A DNA stretch of 64,000 nucleotides from Lumbricus rubellus. Taxonomy: Eukaryota > Annelida > Clitellata > Crassiclitellata > Lumbricidae. Location: NCBI GenBank assembly GCA_945859605.1, contig OX243825.1:20098696-20162695 (forward strand), written 5' to 3'. The notes beneath the pieces were generated by a model that did not search any database, was not told the DNA's origin, and saw only the letters and a list, made by a program, of their open reading frames with translations. Position 1 is the first letter of the stretch, and each line of letters begins with the position of its first letter. Shown piece after piece: positions 23,101-29,900 of the stretch. The position numbers were made by a program, and so were the translations under genes.

Positions 23101-25351
23101 ACACATAACATATGGATGGGCCCTTATTCAATCTGTGAAATTGTGAATCAGTAACAATGTGTGTACGTTGTGTTGTGTGCTAAGGTTTCCGGTCCACTGA
23201 CGGAGGATGCTATTCAACATCATTTTGCGCAGATGCAGACTCCAAAAGTGATTCAGGTTGTTAAATTGATCTTTTGAATTTTGCCATATGAGAGTTTGCC
23301 GATGTGAGCATATTAAAAGTGGCTGGGAAACCAGTGCAGCTTGTTTATTAACCCTTTGGCGACCAGCTACGTATGTTTTCAATGCATTTTAGTACACGTT
23401 GGTCATTAAAGGGTTAAAGTGTGAAGTAATATTTCACAAAAATGTCCACATTTTCATCTTTTACTTTGATCAGTCTATTTTTGATTTAGGCATTGTCAGT
23501 GTTTTCTCTGATGATGTTTAGCTCTATTTAAACGAAGTGTCTTTCTAGCTTTGATTTCTCTTTTATATGAATAACGCTCTGAATCTCCAGTAACCCAATT
23601 ATGCATTAAGAGATTTGGGAGTGTGACAAGTTCACAGCCTTCCTTAATGCAGTGGTTCCCAACCTTTTTTAACTTTAGGGCCCCTTTTTCTAAGTTGGAG
23701 GACACGAGGGCCATTTTTTCTTAATTGAAGGATATTAGGGGGCCACAAGGCTAAAATTTAATTAGCGAAAGATATAGAAAATTGTTATAATTGATTCAAA
23801 ATAGAAAGTTTGATGTTATTTATAGACGTAAAAATAAAATAATTTGCAATAGAAAAATAATTGTGTTCTATCCTGTCCAAATTGTTAATTTTTTATATAT
23901 TTTTGTTATTTCTTTGAGAGATGAGGGTCATTTGTTTAGGCCTGGCAGGCCACAGGTTGGGAACCGCTGCCTTAATGTGACACATGCATTTTCAATACAA
24001 ATAAACCTCATCATGAAACCATTGCTTATATGCTTCTAATCGTGTAAATTTTATGTAATTTCAGTGCGGTTCTTTCGAAAGAGACGGACGACATGGACCG
24101 GTAGATATGCACATGCCAATGACATCTGCCATGGCTATGAACTTGGCATCAAACAGGACTGGCATGAGACTAGCAGCTCCTCCAACAACCACTCGACCTT
24201 TACAAGTGGAAAAGCCGTTTCAGGTTCCGTATCGACCGATTCAGAGACCTCTGTTTCAACCGGACAAAATCCAGAAGCCGTTTGCGAGCACCGCTTCGGA
24301 AGATGACGTCGAAATCATAGATCTCTCGGCCGATGACTGCGTCCAGGTGGTTAACGTGTCCAGCTCGGCGGAGGAAGAGATGTTGACGGGCGAGGATGTA
24401 CGACTGAATAGTTTGTGTGATGAATCTGGTAGTTCTAAAGGTCGCAGTGAGGTAAAAAAGGAAGAAAATCCTCTGCAGGTTTGTTGCGATAGTGAAAAAG
24501 ATGTTTCGCATTCGGAGGCACTGCCAAAGGAGATTTCGCTAGAAGTTGCGTCTGTTCTGCCTAGAAAGGAAAGTCTGAAGGAAGCAGCAGCACAGGACCT
24601 TCTTTCAAAATCCATAATGGCACCAATTAACATTCCAGCTTCTGGGAAAGATCTGTCGAAGGCAGCGGTGCACCAGCGGGAGTTCTCCAGGTTGCCAACA
24701 TCTTCGAAGGAACTTTCAAAGGCAGCGGCGGAATCTCCAAAGGAGCTTTCCAGAGTTGTAGCTTCGTCACAAGAGCTACCCAGATCTCCAAAGGAGCTAG
24801 CCAGAGCAACAGAATCTCAAAAGGCTAATATTTCAAAGCCAGCACCTTCACAAAGGTCCATGATGACATCAGCGCTTTTGAAGGACGCACCAAATCCGGC
24901 ATATCTGCGAGCCGCAGCATCGATGAAAGGAGTCCGACCCACGAAAGAAACCCTTCAGTTCTACACGACATCAAAATCATCCATGTTGGACAAACCAGCA
25001 CGTGCAGCCCGGGAAAATATCCGAACAGAGCCATACAGAAAAACTTCAATGCCATCAAGTCTACTCTCAAACGTAGACCTACTCTCCACCCTGCCGCAAG
25101 AAACCCGCAATCTCTTAATATCTCCGCAAAAGACCATGCAACAGCAATCGGCTGTGAATCAAGCGCCGAATATTGCGAGTAAATGGTATCTGGCGCCTCA
25201 GACCAGTCTCAGCAACCAGCAGGCGGCGGCCGTCAGGGTTCGGCCATTGTCACCATCGCCTTCCGAACAATCGTCATCTAGTTTGTCGGATAACAATGAA
25301 GATGAAAAAGATGAGGTCATTGAACTGTCGTCATCTATAGAATCCGATTAG
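40..25351 (+). CDS. CABIN1: CABIN1 (calcineurin-binding protein cabin-1-like), 3' 26 exons, N-terminus outside window
   Basis: Large TPR scaffold; in known animals it works in the nucleus with HIRA, UBN1 and ASF1A in histone H3.3 deposition, and vertebrate forms also bind calcineurin and MEF2. I read exons 40-79, 416-495, 1098-1228, 2303-2373, 3066-3156, 3573-3763, 4168-4286, 5079-5252, 6136-6225, 7099-7300, 8158-8259, 10148-10202, 10925-11006, 11884-11946, 12151-12262, 14512-14673, 15530-15745, 16057-16146, 16621-16787, 17487-17940, 18660-19376, 20138-20227, 21031-21197, 22255-22501, 23185-23256, 24065-25351. All introns are GT-AG and all phases agree, giving 1,756 residues plus stop. Family-typical words are [58 protein letters not shown] and KKYLRDTDR. 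The human protein is about 2,200 residues, so some hundreds of N-terminal residues lie upstream. The first four exons are less certain than the rest. Confidence 0.93.
346..415 (+). repeat. Retroposon 3' tail next to CABIN1 acceptor (exon 416)
   Basis: CTTGAAGGGGTGCTACGTAAAT is the tail signature shared by the SINEs and LINE relics of this window, followed by TTGATT repeats and the splice acceptor TTTCAG at 411-415. The distance from tail to acceptor is about 35 bp. Confidence 0.65.
1417..1500 (+). repeat. Retroposon 3' tail with (GAAT)n
   Basis: A GGGAGCGCCTCTGAGTAG arm, then CTTTTTGAAGGGGCACTATA, then six GAAT repeats. It is the same 3' hairpin and short-repeat tail seen in the SINE copies of this window. 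It lies deep in a CABIN1 intron, not near an acceptor. Confidence 0.7.
1895..2060 (+). repeat. Possible degenerate tRNA-derived SINE head
   Basis: TTAGTTGGTATG resembles an A box and GGAGTTTAAAACC, about 40 bases later, resembles a decayed B box (GGTTCGAATCC). No cloverleaf could be drawn, so it is not called a tRNA gene. Confidence 0.35.
2668..2901 (-). pseudogene. LINE relic: C-terminal end of a reverse transcriptase ORF
   Basis: A 77-codon reading frame on the minus strand contains [11 protein letters not shown] followed by a W-x-G and WR, the usual extreme C-terminus of many non-LTR reverse transcriptase polyproteins. The rest of the element is absent, as expected of a decayed fragment. 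It sits in a CABIN1 intron in antisense. Confidence 0.7.
3455..3565 (+). repeat. LINE-type 3' tail with ATTACA repeats, next to CABIN1 acceptor (exon 3573)
   Basis: TTTGATTGTGGTTTGGTG, a degraded GAGCAACTCTG arm, CTCTTGAAATGGTGCTATATAA, then ATTACAAATTACAATTTC. The same block occurs at 14398-14505 and, diverged, at 32228-32330. The splice acceptor GGTGTAG follows directly, so the repeat forms most of the branch-point and pyrimidine region. Confidence 0.75.
4434..4550 (-). repeat. Retroposon 3' tail, antisense
   Basis: TATAGCGCTCCTTCAAGAAG and CTCAGAGGCGCTCCCAGCCC are the reverse complement of the common tail hairpin, preceded by ATTC repeats that mirror the (GAAT)n end. It lies immediately before a partial SINE. 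Confidence 0.7.
4578..4705 (+). repeat. Partial tRNA-derived SINE
   Basis: Contains GCCTTGGAGCCGG and the B box GGGTTCGAATCC followed by TTCTTCACTCACAAT and GCTTTGGCATGAAGCTC, which align by eye to the complete SINEs at 22009, 30541 and 35190. The 5' part with the A box and the 3' hairpin are missing. Confidence 0.75.
4743..5037. mobile_element. MITE with CAGTGGCGGATCCAG ends
   Basis: The left end CAGTGGCGGATCCAG and the right end CTGGATCCGCCCCTG form imperfect inverted repeats of about 15 bp. The interior has G/C tracts and a block (about 4823-4848) that is the reverse complement of part of the 46313-46586 element, AAAAGGTCATCAACTTTTTG, which ties the two to one group. No clear target duplication is visible. 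Confidence 0.65.
7630..8055. repeat. Tandem duplication, period about 213 bp
   Basis: Two diverged copies, about 7630-7842 and 7843-8055, share TTTATTGACCCAG, GATGTAGTTCTTTAA and CTAAACAATG at matching offsets of 213 bp. It lies in the CABIN1 intron between exons 7099-7300 and 8158-8259. No coding potential was seen. Confidence 0.75.
8779..9994 (-). mobile_element. Mariner-type DNA transposon, degenerate, with long two-subunit inverted repeats
   Basis: The ends CACCGTGGTTCAAAAA (8779) and TTTTTGAACCACGGTG (to 9994) are inverted and flanked by TA on each side (8777-8778, 9995-9996), as in Tc1/mariner insertion. The inverted repeats are about 320-340 bp. Each holds two tandem diverged subunits of roughly 170-180 bp that both contain an AAGCCAAA-TGTTTTTC type start and a CCAAGAATA block. 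Between them, about 9110-9639 on the minus strand, lies a broken transposase. The copy sits in a CABIN1 intron. Confidence 0.88.
9104..9639 (-). pseudogene. Mariner transposase remnant (frameshifted)
   Basis: One frame (9639 to about 9400) reads [21 protein letters not shown] and ends near FVFQQN. A second frame takes over at about 9460 with APAHRTK, then [17 protein letters not shown], the region around the third catalytic acidic residue (normally SPDLNPVDY). The frame change falls at the second catalytic region, where QQDNAPAH would be expected, so the protein cannot be active as written. The N-terminal DNA-binding half is missing. Confidence 0.85.
10678..10745 (+). repeat. Retroposon 3' tail
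   Basis: GGCCTGGAGCGCTCCTGATTAG then CTTGAAGAGACGCTATGTAAAT, then AATTAATGAATGG. It is a sense copy 180 bp before the acceptor of exon 10925. Confidence 0.65.
11131..11330 (-). repeat. tRNA-derived SINE, complete, antisense
   Basis: Read on the minus strand: ACACGGTGGTGTAGTGGTGG (A-box region), CCTTGGAGCCGG, a B box GGTTCGAATCC, TCACTAACAATTGCTCAGCG, CTCCGATGCAGTGTCCGC, then the tail hairpin GAGCGCCTATGAGTAG and GCTTGAAGAGGCGCTATAAC. It matches the copies at 30541 and 35190 closely. It is in a CABIN1 intron. Confidence 0.85.
12263..14511. other. Long CABIN1 intron, mostly without recognisable content
   Basis: The phase 0 join of NKLTS (exon to 12262) with [12 protein letters not shown] (from 14512) needs no further exon. 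Seen inside: an 85-bp imperfect duplication at about 12305-12410 (GATAGTGCATGAGAGAATGC twice), an antisense retroposon tail at 14155-14205, and the sense tail at the acceptor. Nothing else was recognised. Confidence 0.6.
14398..14505 (+). repeat. LINE-type 3' tail with ATTACA repeats, next to CABIN1 acceptor (exon 14512)
   Basis: GATTATGGTTTGGTGTC, GGGAGCGCCTCTGAGGAG, CTCTTGAAGTGGTGCAATATAA, then GATTACAATTACAATTTCG, directly followed by TTTGACAG. It is the same module as 3455-3565, in the same orientation and at the same distance from its acceptor. Confidence 0.8.
14912..15116 (-). repeat. tRNA-derived SINE, complete, antisense
   Basis: On the minus strand: GGCACGGTGGTGTAGGGGTA, GTCCTGGAGCCGGAAGG, a B-box-like GGGTTCGAATCC, CTCAAGCCACCGCATGGGG, CATGCACTTCGGCGTGAAAC, then the tail hairpin and AAGGGGCGCTATAT. 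It belongs to the CTCAAGCCACC subfamily, like the 22009 copy, rather than the CTCGCC subfamily of 30541 and 35190. Confidence 0.85.
15418..15500 (+). repeat. Retroposon 3' tail upstream of CABIN1 acceptor (exon 15530)
   Basis: GGCTGGGTTGGGAGCGCTCC, TGAGTAGGTTTCTTGAAGGG, ACGCTGTATAAG, then TTAAATGAATAAA. The acceptor GTACAG follows after about 50 bp. Confidence 0.7.
17067..17128. repeat. (TA)n microsatellite
   Basis: About 30 TA dinucleotides in a CABIN1 intron. Long tyrosine/isoleucine reading frames across it are artefacts of the repeat. Confidence 0.95.
17487..17940 (+). CDS. CABIN1: CABIN1 exon: disordered linker with a PLDLT (CtBP-type) motif
   Basis: Internal exon of 454 bases, entered in phase 2 and left in phase 0. 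It encodes a Ser/Thr/Pro/Ala-rich, probably disordered segment between the TPR blocks. Human CABIN1 has a long disordered linker at the same place, so the position fits although the residues do not align by eye. At 17824-17838 the codons read PLDLT, which matches the P-x-D-L-S/T consensus by which many corepressors bind CtBP. CtBP binding is an inference from that short motif only. Confidence 0.85.
18539..18605 (+). repeat. Retroposon 3' tail upstream of CABIN1 acceptor (exon 18660)
   Basis: AGCCGGGGCTGGGTCGGAGT, GCTCCTTGAAGGGGTGTTATA, TAAATCTC and TGAATGAATTATG. The first hairpin arm is shortened. The acceptor TTACAG lies about 70 bp downstream of the TATAAAT. Confidence 0.65.
18660..19376 (+). 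CDS. CABIN1: CABIN1 exon: acidic linker followed by return to TPR domain
   Basis: Longest internal exon (717 bases, phase 0 at both ends). The first about 180 residues are acidic and low in complexity, with repeats of the type PMDVE and EKQ. The last about 55 residues are well ordered and read [19 protein letters not shown] then [14 protein letters not shown], clearly the CABIN1 segment that restarts the TPR array after the linker. The donor GTTGGT lies right before a 144-bp MITE (19389-19532) whose 8-bp target duplication starts only 4 bp inside the intron. An acceptor-proximal repeat tail precedes the exon (18539-18605). Confidence 0.92.
19389..19532. mobile_element. hAT-type MITE, CAGNGTRAGAATTG family, copy 1
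   Basis: A 144-bp element with ends CAGTGTAAGAATTG and CAATTCTCACCCTG and an exact 8-bp target duplication GTTTACTC at 19381-19388 and 19533-19540. Copies 2 and 3 are at 36339-36478 and 39646-39781. No ORF. It lies just inside the intron after CABIN1 exon 18660-19376. Confidence 0.93.
20479..20570. repeat. Tandem duplication of about 44 bp
   Basis: CTTGAAAACATAACCTCAAG and AGTCAAGATAATGCAAGC occur twice back to back with almost no divergence, so the duplication is recent. It is intronic in CABIN1. Confidence 0.85.
21344..21528. mobile_element. hAT-type MITE, CAGGGCTG family, diverged copy
   Basis: It shares AAATGGATTTGTGCAATTG and GAAGCGCTTCTGTGCAGTT with the better copy at 40929-41118 (opposite orientation). 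The ends are decayed. The flanks GTGCATAG (21336-21343) and GCGCATAG (21529-21536) look like a target duplication with one mismatch. Confidence 0.75.
22009..22212 (+). repeat. tRNA-derived SINE, complete, upstream of CABIN1 acceptor (exon 22255)
   Basis: GAACGCGGTGGTGTAGGGGT (A-box region), GCCTTGGAGTCAGAGGG, a B-box-like GGTTTGAATCC, CTCAAGCCACCATGTAGGG, GAAACTCCGATGCAGTGTCC, then the hairpin GAGCGCCTCTGAGGAG and GCTTGAAGGGGCG. The 3' end lies 45-50 bp before the splice acceptor TTTGCAG. Confidence 0.88.
22854..23125. mobile_element. Possible MITE with CATCCATAT...ATATGGATG ends
   Basis: CTATCCATATATATTATGTA near the left and ACATAACATATGGATGGGCC near the right are imperfect inverted repeats about 270 bp apart. 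No convincing target duplication was found, so the limits are approximate. Confidence 0.4.
23650..23969. mobile_element. hAT-type MITE, CAGTGGTTCCCAACC family, copy 1
   Basis: Ends CAGTGGTTCCCAACC and GGTTGGGAACCGCTG, with an exact 8-bp duplication CCTTAATG at 23642-23649 and 23970-23977. These ends are typical of hAT elements of the Charlie type. It has no transposase, only 320 bp. It is in the last CABIN1 intron. Two more copies are at 35962-36305 and 52058-52388. Confidence 0.95.
24065..25351 (+). CDS. CABIN1: CABIN1 terminal exon (428 residues, disordered C-terminus)
   Basis: Last exon, phase 0 after an ATTTCAG acceptor, ending in TAG at 25349-25351. It encodes a Ser-rich disordered tail with about five imperfect repeats around S-x-KEL-S-x-A (about 24640-24830). 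Two acidic-flanked hydrophobic patches look like SUMO-interacting motifs: EIIDL with acidic neighbours (24311-24325) and VIEL (25316-25327), the latter 10 residues from the C-terminus. I see no PxIxIT calcineurin-docking motif and nothing resembling the MEF2-binding segment near the end of the human protein, so those vertebrate functions may be missing here. That is an inference from reading, not alignment. Confidence 0.93.
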   Translation, partial: CGSFERDGRHGPVDMHMPMTSAMAMNLASNRTGMRLAAPPTTTRPLQVEKPFQVPYRPIQRPLFQPDKIQKPFASTASEDDVEIIDLSADDCVQVVNVSSSAEEEMLTGEDVRLNSLCDESGSSKGRSEVKKEENPLQVCCDSEKDVSHSEALPKEISLEVASVLPRKESLKEAAAQDLLSKSIMAPINIPASGKDLSKAAVHQREFSRLPTSSKELSKAAAESPKELSRVVASSQELPRSPKELARATESQKANISKPAPSQRSMMTSALLKDAPNPAYLRAAASMKGVRPTKETLQFYTTSKSSMLDKPARAARENIRTEPYRKTSMPSSLLSNVDLLSTLPQETRNLLISPQKTMQQQSAVNQAPNIASKWYLAPQTSLSNQQAAAVRVRPLSPSPSEQSSSSLSDNNEDEKDEVIELSSSIESD

Positions 25352-25393
25352 TTAGATGTTTGATTAGCGTTACTCAGACTTTTGCTGAGGGAC

Positions 25394-25737
25394 CATGGGC
25401 GCCCGCATCCCCCCTTGCCCCTCCCTGGAAAAATTTAAACCTTTTTTCTCACTACTACTTTTGGGGTTTATAACAAATTTCTTCATATTAGAGAATTAAA
25501 AAAGCCTACTTTTAACTAATACTTTTCGATTTTTAAGCAAATTTTGTTGCAAAAGGAAGCAATTCATATTAGAAATTTTAAAAAGTGAAACTGAAAAATT
25601 ACACCAAGAAACCTCTGTGAAAAATACCCATGCATGTTCTTAACTCCCCGCTTTGCATTTTTTGTCCTCCTGAATTTTTTTTACCGTTGACCATCGTGTT
25701 TTGCCCCCTCCTGCAAAAATTTATGCGCGCGCCCATG
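25394..25737. mobile_element. hAT-type MITE, CATGGGCGCCCGC family, copy 1
   Basis: A 344-bp element with ends CATGGGCGCCCGCA and TGCGCGCGCCCATG and an exact 8-bp duplication TGAGGGAC at 25386-25393 and 25738-25745. It starts about 40 bp after the CABIN1 stop codon, so it lies in the probable 3' UTR. Related sequences are at 33760-33998 (ends only), 52737-52837 and 55466-55800. Confidence 0.93.
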
Positions 25738-26729
25738 TGAGGGACAGACTGCATGTGTCGTTACTCGTAAACTTCGAGAGGTTGAAAAGAACGAAAAGAA
25801 CCAGGTCCCGTTATTAAATAAATCAAAGACGGTGATTAACGTCTTCATGATAGTTATTTTTGGAAGCTGTTTTCATTCGTTAAAATCAGATGGGATTTTA
25901 TGTAAATGATAAATGGCTTCGGAAGAGATACTGAATTCTAATATTGTGACGTAATCAAACTAGACTGTATGTGACACCCTTTTGTAGGACTATGCTAAAA
26001 GCAGCACGTGTGTGAAACTTAGAAATCTTATTGAAAAAAACCTTTATTATACCATTACATAATTAGTTTGCTCTCCTGGACTGGTAGGAATCCTGTACCT
26101 GCTCAGATTTGCTACCTCTAGTCTTCATTTACAAGCACTGCACATAGAATACCTGTCCTGGAGATTAAAATAAAATATTCTGAAATTCTCTGGTTGTGTA
26201 TCGGCTTACCCCCGCATGATCAGTATCTGAATTTTGTTGTTCATGGTATGAAATTGAGGGTGCAGAGAACAACTGTTCAGTTAATTTTATTTCAATTCCA
26301 TTTTTCATAAAAACTCAAATTTTTTCTAATCAGTGGAAATGTGTAATATGCAAAGTAACTTAAAATGTCTAATATACAAAGTAACTTCAACTTCCAGTGC
26401 AATCGTTTGGTCTAAAGTTAAATTTCTATTTTATTATAAGCAAGTAGGTTAAATAGTATACCAAATGAGAGTCAATTAAAAAAAATCTATTCATGCAGGC
26501 ATAAACGTATGAAAAAATAATGCAGTGTGTTAAAGATTGTAGTGATTTTGCAAGTGAAAAAGCATGTACTGACAAATTTTACGGTAATTGTTCTGGTGTG
26601 TTTACATTCTTATATTTAATCGAGTAAGCTAGTAGAGCTGCACAAGTTTATACATAATAACTTGATCACATGCGATAGTTATCAGAGTCTTTGCTATTAA
26701 CACTAGAATGCAAAAATACTAATCTATAT

Positions 26730-26830
26730 GAAATTTTTTTATCTATTCGATACTAATCTATAAGAAATTTGTTATCTAATCAATATGAAATTTTGTATCT
26801 AATCTATATGAAATTTTGTATCTACTCGAA
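26730..26830. repeat. Short degenerate tandem repeat, about 27 bp unit
   Basis: CTATATGAAATTTT with TATCTAATC recurs three to four times. AT-rich intergenic sequence. Confidence 0.6.
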
Positions 26831-26910
26831 ACCTTAAGATCACTTTAAGGTAAAAGATCTGTGCAAAAATTTAAATGCACTACATCACAAATTCATTTGA
26901 TAACAGCTGC

Positions 26911-29900
26911 CTAAAGAAAAAAGTTCTCGTAGCTCGTTGGCGTAGACGTCACGATTCCATCCGACTGATAAACTGAAGTTGACGTCTGCTGATCTGCTAT
27001 TGGATGTTCATCGGAAGTTGCGGCGTTACAATCTTGTGGATTATCGGTTGCCTACATAAAGTAAATGCGTGTGTGTATGTCAAAAAATATTACGTAAGTA
27101 AGTAAGTATATTCTTTAATATAACCAGCTGCAAACCGCACTCTGGTGAACAAGTATCGCATATAAAAAAGATATATAAAAATTCACATAAGACATCAAAA
27201 ACTATCAAGACTAAGCAGAGTAATTAGTATGTAAACAGCATTCTAGTTACGAATGTTTTCCTTATCTGATTTAATTCATCTATTCCAAATTTCACAAGAT
27301 ATAACAAGACTCCAACTCATAGTACAGTGACGATGTAGAGATTGGCTGCTTTGCAACTTATTAATTCTCTGCGAATACTTTATTATTTATTTTGCTTTAT
27401 TTGTGGTGCAAAGGAAGACATGGAATCATGAGTGAAATTACTATTGCATGATTATAATTATCAATGATTACTGAAGAATATTAAGTTTAATAACAGATGA
27501 CAGATCAGCAAAGTAATGAGAAAATCATCACCTGTATCCATGTATCAATTTATTAAAAGCTCGGAAGATAATCGCAAAGTAACTTACCAGTAGCTTCTGA
27601 CATTTCAGCTGTTTCCCATGTGATAAGTTCTTGCGTGGATGGAGTGGCGTCTGGGAATCTCGAGCTTTTCTGCACAAATTTACACAAGTTCTTTACAAAA
27701 CATGAAAGATTACTAGCCGGCTTGCTAAGAGATCCATTTTGCAGTCGCCATTTGCAAACTCAAACCATGTTTAATTCATAACTACTTACTGATCCTGTAT
27801 CCAGCATTTGTATCTCTATTTTATCGTTAATGGCAAGTGTATCGAGAATATTCTGCTTTTGGGCACTACAATTGTGCTCAGGGGCTTGAAATTGATCATC
27901 ATTATGTTCATATTTAAAGAAATTTTTACTTTTTGTATTTATGATGTGTACACGCATACACGTAAATTTATTATTAAGTTAGATAGATGTGCCATTTGTA
28001 ATTAAAAAAAGCGCACATAATGTACGGCTTGCATTATACAAAGAGTTAATATTGGTGACAAGGTTATGCAGAATTGGAGATTAGAGGTTAGATAGTTAGT
28101 CGTTAACTTCAAGATCTGATATGGCTGCAGAGGCATATTCAAATATTCAAGTAAAAGGCAAACAAGAGAGCAGGTCACATTGTGGTCTGTGACATTTCAT
28201 TGGTGAGAGCAGAGACTTTATGAGACATTTAAGTCTATTTACGAAATTACGACATTGGATAAAATTGACCCATTGCTGCAATTGGTCTCATATTGGTCCA
28301 CCATTGATTACATGCATGTAACTTGACGTATAAGGCAATGGTGGTAGCGGCTAATTTTAATTATTCTAATGAGACAATTGACAAACAAATACTTTGTTAA
28401 GTTGGTATTGGCTTTTGGCTTTGTGGAGGAAAAGTCACTTGATTTGTTTCCGACCTAAACATAAATATACACAAACAAATACCGGTATATTTATGTTAAA
28501 AAGTAACATATTAGCAATTTCTTATTTATTCATGCCAGTAGTATGTTGAAAGTCAAACAAAATCGCAAACTGGACTTGACAATTTTCCATTATATTTACC
28601 GTACAAAGCTGTACATACATGTGGCTGTACATAATTATATGAAGATATATTTAAGTATACCGGTAATGCTATTAGAGCAAAAGGAGCAACTTGTGTTGTA
28701 GGACTCCATTAAATGAAACAAAATGTGGGCAAAAAAACTAACTTTGTAATACTTCTATTATCAGTAGTCGTTGGACCTAGGTATTGAACCCCATATGAAA
28801 TCTTGTCCAGATGCTGAAAAGGTATTCTGAAATATTGACAGCACCATTAAATATTGTGGCTGGAAATCTACAGACATGAATTGTCTGGTATTAGACCAGT
28901 CAATTTGGCTCATGGCTATTAATCTGAGGTTTAGAAAACGACAATGTCACATGCCACTAAGCTGTCATTGTGTGCTAACACAATGTGATTTTCTGTTTAT
29001 ACAAGGCATACACTGGATTGGACACATCATGAGGAGTGACACCATAGTACGGGATATCATCGAAGGAAGAATGGAGGGGAAAAAGACAAGAGGAAGACCA
29101 AGAACAATGCTACTGGACTGGATGATGACAAAGGACGGTTACAGAGGGCTAAAGATGGATGCACAGAACAGATATGCGTGGCGTCATTGGACATATGAAC
29201 CTGCCTGACGGCAGAGAACCAAAGAAGAAGAAGACAAGGCATTACTAAAAATTACGATTCTAAAACAGTTTCTATGAAATTCACTACTCACTGCAATTGC
29301 TGATGTTGTTTGCGTCAAGTTAAAAGCGTCCACAAACTCGACACCTTTTCTGAAAGTTGCAAGTGCTACAGATTAACATCGTGTATCAGCAAAATTCACA
29401 TTGCCAATAATTTCTGGCATTTTGTATTTATAAGTTTGAAATGCAGCATGGTCTACAGCAATGCTGTTTATATAATTACGATAGATCTTATATATTTATG
29501 ATAAGATCTTACATGACACTGAGCAGCAGAAATCTTGAACAAGAGAAAGCAATTGTGAGGTTAAATTTTCCAATTTAATCTGGTATACCGGGGTACTTTA
29601 GTTTACCTGAGTGAAAGATAGGCATTTCATCAAACAGGTACCCAATACAGATTGTGTTTTCACTTTGTATAACTGTTCAATTTAGGGTAGGTCCATGCTT
29701 TGTACCATTTGTAGTCTAGGGGCAGGGAGTATTATCAGAACGGCATATTGAAATGATTTTGGGTGCTCCTAGATTAGACTGGCAACGACTAGTTATGCAA
29801 CGACTAGTTATGTAATGTATGTATGGCCATTTACAAAGCGCCTTAGAATAGCCTCACAAAGGCGCTAAAACCATTACCGTACATTGTTATCACAAGTCAC

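Larger units (their letters stand above)
25352..26910. other. Intergenic tail-to-tail region (CABIN1 3' UTR and end of QRICH2-like gene)
   Basis: Candidate poly(A) signals AATAAA for CABIN1 lie at 25817-25822 and 26169-26174; several TTTATT motifs (for example about 26429) could serve the opposite gene. A D-family MITE occupies 25394-25737. A short degenerate tandem repeat (ATGAAATTTT with CTAATC, about 27 bp) lies at about 26730-26830. No gene was seen. Confidence 0.6.

Noticed and set aside
24107..24633. Overlapping frames 24064-24306 (+), 24200-24511 (-), 24256-24633 (-)
   Set aside because: They are shadows of the terminal CABIN1 exon without motifs or splice support.
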